Below are positions 56,534 to 64,000 of a stretch of 64,000 bases of DNA, one piece after another. The notes beneath the pieces were generated by a model. It was not told where the DNA came from and did no database searches. It saw nothing but the letters and a program-made list of their open reading frames with translations. Positions within the stretch are counted from its first letter, which is position 1, and each line of letters starts with the position of its first letter. The translations under genes were made by a program, and so were the position numbers. Source of the DNA: Phytopythium helicoides (Eukaryota > Oomycota > Peronosporomycetes > Pythiales > Pythiaceae); NCBI GenBank assembly GCA_024867545.1, contig JANFNE010000033.1:496001-560000 (forward strand), written 5' to 3'.

Positions 56534-57086
56534 GGTTATCGCAAGCGTCCGATGGAGCCACCGCTTGAGCCACCCGTGAAGATCTGGAGCTTGGACGCGC
56601 AGATGAAGCCCAGGCGAGGTGCTTGGTTTTCGCGAACGCCTGGGTCCAGCTGAGGCATGGGTCTGCTCTTGATCACGAGAGGGTGAATCTTCGCCTTGGT
56701 CTTCTCGCGCGGTGGATCCTCAAGCGCGTGGCCCTGGGTCGTGGACCGCGGACAGCAGTCGCTTGAGCTCCATCTTGAAACTTGCCAACTGAGGGGAAGA
56801 GAGCTTGGCGTCGAATGGCTCGCCCTCGCAAGTTGAAGTCCTCGCGTTTCGATGACATCCCTCCTTTTCTACTTGCAAACTGTATATGAAGCATGATGAA
56901 CAAGGAGGGATGGCACCCTCCACTCTCCAACGGTCTTGTCAGCAACCAGGTCTTGACACTTGTATTGCAAAGAGGAACAAAGCGAGGAGGCAGCCTTACG
57001 AACCTGCGCGTTGGCATCCACGATGCAACCAATGAGCTCTCGGCGAGGCCCAAGATATCTACTAGGTCGACTCGGCCGCGTCGACG
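56534..57086 (-). pseudogene. Relic of an unrecognised gene, HEAT-repeat-like
   Basis: Minus-strand sequence reads as decayed or fragmentary coding DNA. An upstream part holds IGCIVDANAQVRKAASSL, which looks like one HEAT/ARM helix pair. A downstream part has FDAKLSSPQLASFKMELKRL and then, after one extra base near 56735, LEDPPREKTKAKIHPLVIKS and RPMPQLDPGVRENQAPRLGF, ending IFTGGSSGGSIGRLR with a stop at 56534. The 5' side stops at the junction of the inverted P450 copy (57091). It may be the 3' end of a gene cut by that duplication. Alternatively it is a live gene whose 5' exons I cannot see. Confidence 0.4.
56856..56912. repeat. 11-bp inverted repeat (possible hairpin)
   Basis: CATCCCTCCTT at 56856-56866 is the exact reverse complement of AAGGAGGGATG at 56902-56912, with a 35-bp loop. 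It falls between the two coding-like parts of the relic. Confidence 0.7.
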
Positions 57087-57090
57087 CCGA

Positions 57091-58297
57091 GAGCGACTTC
57101 ATACACGACTTTGCTGGCGATGGCTTCGTTAACGCTGAAGGTGAGAATTGGGCGTTTCAGCGAAAGACTGCAGCCAGTCTATTCACTTCCCGCGCGCTAC
57201 GCGAGTCGATGACCACCATCATCCATAGACACTCCATTATGCTGGATGCAGTTCTAGAGGAGACCGCAAACTCGCAAACTCCGATCGACATCTCCAAGCT
57301 CCTTCACCAGTTCACCATGGAAGCTTTCACCGAGTTTGGATTCGGTCTCGAGCTTGGAGCAATTGGCTCCAATAAGGCGCATCCGTTTGAGACGGCCTTC
57401 GATGAAGCACAGAGATGCATCATCATGAGGATGCAGACACTCACATTCGTGTGGAAGCTGAAGCGTGCACTTGGACTTGGTTCCGAGGCTCGTCTCAAGA
57501 AGTCAATGAAGCTCGTGCATGAGATGATCATGCGTATCATCGAACAGGCGATGAAGAATGCAAAGTCCCAACAGCATGGTGATCACCGCACGGCGACACA
57601 AAAAAACATCGTCTCGATGTTCATCGAGAGTGGGAACTCCAACAGCAAACTGACACCCGAGCTTTTACGCGACATCGTTCTGAACATCGTGCTCGCGGGT
57701 CGTGACACGAGTGCCCAAGCGATCGCTTGGTTGCTCTATTGCCTGAGTCGACATCCCGAAGCGGAGCAAAAAATCCGCGAGGAGATTACCGCCAAGCTCG
57801 GAAAGAACTGTAACGCAGACTCTCCGATCAAGGTCGACGACTTGCAGCGACTGACGTATCTCGAGGCTGCACTCAAGGAAACATTGCGCCTATACCCGCC
57901 GGCGAACTTCAACATGCGCTACGCTAACGAAGACGTGGTTCTGTCGGATGGCACATTCATCCCAGCAAGCTCGTATGTGGTGATCTGTCCATACTCAACT
58001 GGGAGACGGAAAGATGTCTGGGGTGAGGACGCCGCTGAGTTCAAGCCAGAGAGGTGGCTGGATTCGACGACCCCGGGGAAGCTTCTTCCTGTTTCGAGCT
58101 ACAAGTTCAATGCATTCCTGGCTGGTCCGCGCATGTGCCTCGGGATGAATCTCGCGATGATGGAGATGAAGACGGTCGTGGTGAAGATGTTGCGCAAGTT
58201 TCACTTTGAGCTCGTCCCTGGACAGGATGTGACATACAATCGCGCTATTACGTTGGGGATTCAAGACGGTCTCCACGTTCGCGTCGAGCGAGTGTGA
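57091..58297 (+). pseudogene. 5'-truncated cytochrome P450 copy
   Basis: Nearly identical to the intact P450 from residue 124 to the end, on the opposite strand. Visible protein differences are few: HDFA is preceded by SDFI, SITLDKVLEKAANTQTP becomes SIMLDAVLEETANSQTP, HATIM becomes HEMIM, and QNVTY becomes QDVTY. Helix I, ExxR and heme motifs are intact and the frame is fully open to the stop at 58295-58297. It lacks the membrane anchor, hinge and first beta/helix elements. The open frame continues upstream to an ATG at 56960 with 44 unrelated residues. I call it a truncated pseudogene; a short expressed protein is not excluded. The clean frame and low divergence point to a recent duplication. 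Confidence 0.8.
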
Positions 58298-58315
58298 GCG
58301 AGATGGAATCGCATA
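57091..58315 (+). repeat. Inverted repeat arm 2 (P450 body)
   Basis: Partner of 54182-55405; the spacer is about 1.7 kb. Sequence diverges abruptly at both ends of the arm. Confidence 0.9.
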
Positions 58316-58599
58316 TCGAGCTTGACGTTTATGAGCAGATTGTTCTGCCGTTTGCATCTCTCAAGCTGAACAAATGCTGAGTCAATTTGTGGTCATCAGT
58401 TTTTGAAGCGCGCGATGTCTGATGCTGATTGTGCTAGAACTGCTTGACGCTCCTAGACTTTCTGACCACCATAGGTAGTGAGTTGGAAAGATTTGTGAAA
58501 GTAAGAGATTTGATTCCCACCGACTTATCGAGTTTGCTGGTCCAGAGAGAAAAAAAGATAGCTATAGTTCACGCCACTAGACGACACACGAGTCTTCGA

Positions 58600-59701
58600 T
58601 TACACTTGGTCGACATCACGAGACCCGCCAGTGGAGAGCAGTCGAATGTCGTCGTTTTCATTTTCCGTCGCAGGACGAGGACTAGAGTCTTCGCTCTCGC
58701 TCTCAGAGATGAGAACCGTCGCATCATCCTCGTCTGGATCTTCGCGGCTCGCAGCATTCACAGTCTTGATAACAGGGTCAAGTTGCGCGAGCTCGATAAA
58801 GCGGATCTTGTCGACCGACTTGCGCAACTTGGTGACGGACCGGAGCCCAAGCACAAATTCGCCGATGAGGCACAGAAGCAGAAGCACCGACGTGAAGCCG
58901 AGCATGCCGACCATTACGAGACCTAACGTATCGAGAGAGGCTAGTCAGACTCTCAACAACAAAGCAGACGTGATGATAGAAAAGCAGGGACTTCACCAAA
59001 GTAGTGCCACGACGACAGCGGATCGCAGTGCTGCAGGTCCAGAAGCACGCTCATCTCTTCGTCCAGGTCTTCAGTGTCGGTATCCCCACCTCGAGATCTT
59101 GCGATCACGAGGCTGTAGACGGTCGAGGGCGACAGTCCCTCGCGGACCTGCGAGCAGGTCTGCGTTCCTTGGCAAAGGTGCGGGTCCATGCTCACGAGTG
59201 GCTGGTCAACTCCCCCGAGCGCCGCGATGGCGTCGATCGCGGAGCTGTTGGTGGCTTGTAGGCCGCCCGAGTCGTCGTAGAGGTAGACCTCGAGCGGCTG
59301 CGGAGCCGCGACCGCGAGCGAGTAGCAGCTGTGTCCCACGAGCGTGAGCAGGACCTTGTCTGCGCGCGCCAGGCGCAGCTCGTCGTGGCACGGCACGCGC
59401 GCTCTGCCGTGGTCCATGCATGCGAATCCCACTGCTCCATCGTGAGAGTTCGGCGCCAGCACTCGCCGCAGCAGCTCCTTACCGTCCGCGTTGGCGCCTG
59501 GGAGCGCAGCGAGGAGGACGTCAGCCAGCCGCATGCCTGTCGGTCGCGAAACGCCGAGTCCTGCGTCGCGCGCCACCCGTCGCGGCGCGATCTTGAGCTC
59601 GGCAAGGGTCGCGTCAGGATCGCGCGGTGACCGCCGCCCATCGCGCCGCACAGGCCGCCGCCGAGCGCCATTGCGTCCGCAGCCAGCGGAGCTGCTCGCA
59701 T
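58600..59701 (-). CDS. Single-pass membrane protein with luminal domain, unrecognised
   Basis: Two exons, 58997-59701 and 58600-58922, with an intron at 58923-58996 (GTGAAG...GTTAG). The N-terminal domain (about 200 residues) has spaced cysteines (GFACMDHGR, VPCHDELRL, GHSCYSLAV, DPHLCQGTQTCSQV), suggesting an extracytoplasmic disulphide fold. The C-terminal helix VMVGMLGFTSVLLLLCLIGEFVLGL spans the membrane. The tail is acidic and Ser-rich with LISESESEDSS. The ATG at 59701 (MRAAPLAADAMALGGG) joins the main frame only if a small discrepancy near 59616 is corrected; the exon sum is two over a multiple of three. Starting at MRLADVLLAALPG would avoid it. The start is 73 bp from the divergent ZIP transporter. 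Confidence 0.7.
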
Positions 59702-59774
59702 GGTACGGTACGGAGGGGGCCAGTATGGGTTTGTCCGACGGCGGCGGCAGATCTTTCCAGCAAGCTCGCTCGCC

Positions 59775-61268
59775 ATGCGCCACTCGCCGACTCTCGCGCT
59801 GGACATGACGCCGCTGGACGAGGAGGACGCGGGCGCGCTGCGATCGGCGCGCGCCTTCAAGTACGCGGCCATGGCGCTGCTGCTGGTCATCACGGCGGTC
59901 TCAGCGCTGCTGCCGCTGTACGTGGCGCGCCACGGGACGGCGCAGTCGCAGGGGCTGCTCAGCCGCAAGCTCCCGTTCGCCACGGCCGGCGTCTTCCTCG
60001 GCTCGGGGCTGCTGCACCTGCTGCCAGACGCCGTCAAGCTTTACGACAAGCTACTGCTCAGCATGGACGACCCCGCGCGGTGGATGACGCGCTTCCCGCT
60101 CATGTACTTCCTCAGCACCGTCGGCTGCGCAGTCGTATGGGCCATCGACCTGCTCAACATGGGCAACTCGGGCAAGATGATGGCCGTCGCCAGCGCGGCA
60201 CGCCCAGACTGTGCGTTCTCCGCGCGTCGCGTGCTCCTTCGTGCCGTGCAGCTCACTGACCTTGCGTGCCAATAGACGAAACCAGCATGTACCGCGTGCA
60301 GCTCCCGTCGGTCGCGAGCTTCGGCGCGCGCAGCCGCTCCGTGTCCGAGGACGGCAAGTGGCGATTCTCGTCCTGCTCCTGCGGAGACGTGCAGTCGCCT
60401 TCGCTCTTCCACAAGAAGGCCGCGCGGGCCGACGAGAGCGCCTACCTACTCACCAAGAACGGCGTCCAGGTGCGGGGGCAGCGCTGCTAGTGCTCAGATG
60501 GATGCGGGTTGGCGCTCACCATTGCTTGCAAACGGATAGCTCATCAGCCGCACAGATGAGCTGCAGTACCCGATCGCCAAGGTCACGGACTACGAGACGC
60601 AGGCGCTGCTCGAGTGCGAGCCGGAAGACGAAGCCGAGGGAGCAGTCAGTGAGCACGTCGTCTTTTCAGGCGAAAGGTGCGCACTTGTGCGCGCCACTAA
60701 GGCAACGAGCCGACCACTGACGAGACTTTGAGCTGCAGCAACCTCCTTCCGTATTTATTGGCGGCGCTCTTCTCGGTGCACTCTCTCATTGCGGGCTTTG
60801 CGCTCGGCGTCAACCGCATCATCAACAGCACGGCCCTCGCCACGGCCGTCGCAATTTTCAGTCACAAGGTCGGTTTTGAGAAGCTCACTTTCATTTGTCA
60901 CGATGTTTGCCTACTGACCCTATCGGTTTTGGTTCCTACAGTTCATCGAGGCCATGGCCGTCGGCGCCAACTTTGCTCGCGCTAAGTCCAACATTGCACA
61001 GCGCCGGTCGGTGGCTGTGCTGACACTCTACAGCTGTATGACGCCGCTCGGCATCTTCCTGGGCATGGTTCTGTCAGCCGAGCTGGAGGGTCCGAGCGCA
61101 TTTGCAGTCGAGGCCGTCGCACTCAGCATTGCCTCCGGATCTTTCATCTACCTGGCGTTCCACGAGCTCTCCGAGGAGAACGCCGGACAGGAGTCGGGCT
61201 CGCTCGAGAAGATCCTGCTCTTCTCGCTCGGCGTGACCAGCATGGCTGCGCTCGCCGTCTGGGCATAG
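59775..61268 (+). CDS. ZIP-family metal (zinc/iron) transporter
   Basis: Multi-pass importer of divalent metals into the cytosol. Five exons: 59775-60210, 60276-60469, 60540-60676, 60739-60868 and 60942-61268, totalling 408 codons in frame. Helix 1 is YAAMALLLVITAVSALLPLYV, helix 2 LPFATAGVFLGSGLLHLLPDA. The cytosolic loop after helix 3 carries a Cys/Ser-rich FSSCSCGD and acidic ECEPEDEAEG segment in place of the usual His run. The metal-site helices are LFSVHSLIAGFALGV and FSHKFIEAMAVGANF, then TPLGIFLGMVL and SGSFIYLAFHELSEE. The introns are 62-73 bp with GTGCG donors mostly. Metal specificity cannot be read. It shares a short upstream region with the divergent membrane protein gene. Confidence 0.92.
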
Positions 61269-63453
61269 TACCGTAGGTAGTTAGAGGTCGCGGCACGCCA
61301 GGTAGATTTTACACGCACGGCGGGATGTTTTTGGATTAAGATGAAGTGATAAGGACAAATTCACATGCTGAGAAAGATGCATGGAGCACCTTGGCGCCAG
61401 CTTCTTCGTGCTGCTTGTCAAACGCAGCAGCTCTGTGCCTCCGTAGAGTGCTCCCGTGATTGTCGATCCTATCAGAATCAATACGTCAACACTGTGCGAT
61501 TTAGTTTGAGCAGCAGCTGTTCCGCATGGCGTTGGACCAAATCCCGTCGGTTCGGGGTACGATCGAGCGAAATCATTGCTGCCACGCATGAAAGTGAGGC
61601 GCCGAAAGTGAAGAGCTGAAAGGCGTTCTTGATGAATAAAACTTTTTCCACATGGTCAGCGGCTCTTGGCTCCTTTCCATGGAGGCAGCGTCAACAAGCG
61701 AGCGCCGAGGATCGACAAAGTTTTGTCGTTTGAAACGAGCGAGTGTCAAATGCGAGGCGCCACAAATCTGGAAGCGTCAGCATTCAAATCCACGGATTCT
61801 CATCGAGTCGTCGCAGTGAAAACCAAGCCACATGGCAATGAGTGTGTCACACGTCGAAAATCCGCAAAAAAGAATCGCACATGCCTGCCGGAAGTAGGGC
61901 TCGGCACGCCAGCGTTTCTCCATTTGGCAGCACCACGCGACTTGCAAAAATCACTTGCCTCCCCCATGCGGCGCACCGCATGCACGCGCACGCATTGCGT
62001 TTGAAAAATAGCCGCACCACCCCGAGAGAGGCAACAAAAAACTTTGGAAGGCTTTGCATGCAGCTCCCTTTGTCACAGCCGCTTGTACAGTAGTCGGCAT
62101 AAGAGTCAAAAGTGACGAGGGTTGACCATGGTGCCATGCGGACTCAGCCAAGCCGAGGCAGACAGCCCCTATACCATGCGGCAGTGATCCGCAGTGGCGT
62201 GATGGTGACCCACGTCGGACCCGATGGAGCTGTCGTTAGGCTGCAGAGCCGGGCTCCGTAGGACCGGCGCAAAAAGCCGCTTGCAGCGCTGTCGGCGGTC
62301 CATTGGCCTTTTCAAGTGTCCAAACGAACGTGTCTTTACGGATTGAGCCGAGCGCGTAGTGTCGCTTGCAAAATGCCCGAATAGAAGTGCGTGGGCAGCT
62401 GGGAATCGGATGATCGATGGTGTCGTATCGACAGCGGCGTCGAGCAGCCAGCGTGGCGCACTGGACCAGCACAAAAATGGACAGCGAACGCATCCAAACG
62501 TTCGCGTTCAATGCAGAAAGCTGAAGCGCGGCCGAGTGAGTATTGGGAGGCGATGGATTTTGAGTTTTAATGTTGAAGCGCGTCTCAGGAGCGCAAATTT
62601 ACTTGGATTTTCGGGGCCAAATGTCAGGTTTCCCGTTTGACTCGGCTCGAGTATGTGACTGCTCCTTCTTTCGTCGCGACGGCAGAAAAGACACAGCGAA
62701 GCCATCTGCTGGTCACTCTTCCGATTCAGTCAACGCGCGTACCTAGGTTTTGCATACAAAAGGCAAGCGACCCGCATCCTCCTGGCGCTCGACGCACGAC
62801 AGCGTGTCGCCAGCTGGGTTAAAGCGGCGTGACTGCTGTTTGTACCGTAGATATTTTTCGTCGACCGGCAGACAGCCAAGCTGAAGCGCGAGCTCTTGAT
62901 CTCACTATGCTGCGCGCGACGCGACGACCGGCTGGATCCGGTTGCACTTGGTGCAGCGGAGCTGTTCGCGGTGTCGTCAGCCGCCGCGCGTCTGTCGAGC
63001 GTGTCGCGCCTCGCTGCCGGACGGTGCGCCGGCGCTCGCTCCTGGCAATCTACGGTACGTACCTATGTTCGCTGGCGGCGCTCGGTCTCTTTTCCTCGGC
63101 GCCACGCGTGACTTGCAGCGGGGCAAAAGCAGACGGGCCCGCGCAGCTCCTGTCTGCTCGCCTGCCATTCGCACTTTCGCCTCCAAGGACTCGAATCGTC
63201 GAGCCCTCCGCCACCACCGACTCCACCGCCTCCGCCAACGCCAATTCCAGCGCGCGGCTTTCGATTTTCGAACCCGCGTCGGAAGGGAAGAGCGCCGTAA
63301 AAAGACGCACGAACGTCCTTGAAGCGCATCCGCGTCCGCTGGCGACCGAGCCGCAAGTCCACCTCCTCCCCGTTCCTAGGCGACCCAAGCAAGCAGTCGC
63401 CTCTCACTCCCCAATCTTCAAGACCCCTGTCACCACTCTCCACCACCACCACC
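61269..63453. other. Long intergenic region, mostly no gene seen
   Basis: 2.2 kb between ZIP and the PX gene. Apart from the small secreted-type frame at 62236-62493, open frames lack recognisable features. The last 500 bp are rich in CCACC/CCGCC and form the PX gene upstream region. Confidence 0.5.
62236..62493 (-). CDS. Possible small secreted protein (85 residues)
   Basis: The frame from the ATG at 62493 starts MRSLSIFVLVQCATLA, a plausible signal peptide, followed by a basic ARRRCRYD and further cysteines. There is no known family, intron or supporting neighbour. Chance is a real possibility. Confidence 0.2.
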   Translation of the reverse strand: MRSLSIFVLVQCATLAARRRCRYDTIDHPIPSCPRTSIRAFCKRHYALGSIRKDTFVWTLEKANGPPTALQAAFCAGPTEPGSAA

Positions 63454-63981
63454 ATGCCCTACGAGAGCTTCACGCCGGCGCAGGAGGCCCGCATCGCGCA
63501 GGTCGTGCAGGACGCCGAGTCGGGTGCCTGGATGTACGTGCTGCACGTGCGGCGCGGAGACCAGTCGGCCGATGAGGGCTTCTCGCACGAGTATGTCGTG
63601 AGCCGCCGCTTCAGCGAGTTCAAGGCGCTGCACGGGCTTCTCGCGCCCGTCATGGGCGACGCGCTGCCGCCGCTGCCCGCTGACGGGCTCATGACGCTGC
63701 TACTCGCGGGCGACGAGGCGCTGCTGGCCGAGCGTCGCCGCGAGCTCGAGCGCATTGTGGTCGCCGTGCTGCGCCACGCCGACGCGCGCGAGCTGCCCGA
63801 GGTGCGCGAGTTCCTCGGCCACGAGTCGATCGGCGCGCAGGTGCTTCCCCCGCAGATGCTCGGCGACCTCGGCAGCTTCAGCGGCAGCCCGTGCACCGGG
63901 TCCATCCGCAAGACGGTCAACACCACGTGGGCCGCGACGCTCAACGGCGCCGCGCGCGCGCCCGCCATGGTGCTGTCGTAG
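63454..63981 (+). CDS. PX-domain phosphoinositide-binding protein
   Basis: Predicted 175-residue protein made almost only of a PX domain, which binds PI3P and similar lipids on endosomes. Core motif HEYVVSRRFSEFKALHGLL includes the basic RR(F/Y)SEF site. The proline loop is LPPLPADG, followed by LAERRRELERIVVAVLRHA, the PX helix with its basic patch, and VREFLGH. The C-terminal 50 residues are Ser/Gly-rich and end APAMVLS. The start MPYESFTPAQEARI at 63454 follows a CCACCACCACC leader. No introns. With the FYVE protein at 45.6-48.2 kb it is the second PI3P-type reader in the window. Confidence 0.85.
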   Translation: MPYESFTPAQEARIAQVVQDAESGAWMYVLHVRRGDQSADEGFSHEYVVSRRFSEFKALHGLLAPVMGDALPPLPADGLMTLLLAGDEALLAERRRELERIVVAVLRHADARELPEVREFLGHESIGAQVLPPQMLGDLGSFSGSPCTGSIRKTVNTTWAATLNGAARAPAMVLS

Positions 63982-64000
63982 GCGCCGCTCGCCGTCATCA

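Noticed and set aside
63180..63250. Minus-strand GATTCGAGTCC resembling a tRNA B box
   Set aside because: Upstream sequence is GGC/GGT-rich with no A box or acceptor stem.
1..64000. Search for CRISPR arrays, insertion sequences, LTR elements and integrase or transposase genes
   Set aside because: No regularly spaced repeats, terminal repeats flanking an enzyme gene, or polymerase/transposase motifs were seen by eye.

Overview
The window looks like nuclear DNA of an oomycete (Pythium/Phytophthora type). The evidence is GC-rich, closely packed genes on both strands and short introns of about 55-80 bp with GTRNGT donors and YAG acceptors. The protein set also fits: a fused isopropylmalate-dehydratase-type hydro-lyase, three-repeat MYB proteins, FYVE/PH/CRAL-TRIO fusions and CYP86-clan-like P450s. 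No rRNA, tRNA, CRISPR array or transposase was recognised. Organism assignment is inference from gene content and structure.

Layout. 1-27 kb: a LeuC/LeuD-type hydro-lyase (-, cut by the window edge), a mitochondrial HAD hydrolase of the HDHD5/CECR5 type (+), the organellar elongation factor GUF1/LepA (-), an unrecognised membrane protein (-), a small zinc-motif nuclear-type protein (-), a membrane-anchored short-chain dehydrogenase (+), a 720-residue intronless protein of unknown role (+), a YfcD-like NUDIX hydrolase (-) divergent from a Kelch/coiled-coil protein (+), a small unrecognised gene (-), an ecdysoneless (ECD) homologue (-) and a tandem pair of R1R2R3 MYB proteins (-). 28-39 kb: five tandem ACOT9-like acyl-CoA thioesterases (copies A-E, +), interrupted by one cysteine-rich membrane protein on the other strand. 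39-54 kb: a PMS2-type MutL endonuclease (+), an ABCG half transporter (-), a FYVE-PH-TM-CRAL-TRIO protein (-), a type I membrane protein (-) and the ribonucleotide reductase large subunit (+). 54-64 kb: an intact P450 (-), a nearly identical but 5'-truncated inverted copy (+), a gene relic between them, a single-pass membrane protein (-) divergent from a ZIP metal transporter (+), and a PX-domain protein (+).

The thioesterases form the clearest functional unit. They share exon boundaries and the double hotdog layout, but differ at both ends: copies B and C end in SKL, copy D in SRL, and A and E have no clear peroxisomal signal, while several have basic N-termini. This suggests that one enzyme family was spread over mitochondrion and peroxisome.

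A second general feature affects annotation. Many well-conserved genes, mainly in 1-36 kb, are broken by single-base insertions. Eight of these share one plus-strand context, YC(A)GG, whichever strand the gene is on. They look like consensus errors rather than pseudogenes, so coordinates below span such breaks and each break is named. Intron positions were read by eye from splice motifs and frame continuity. For most intact spliced genes (thioesterases B and E, PMS2, ZIP, Kelch, FYVE protein) the exon sums are exact multiples of three.
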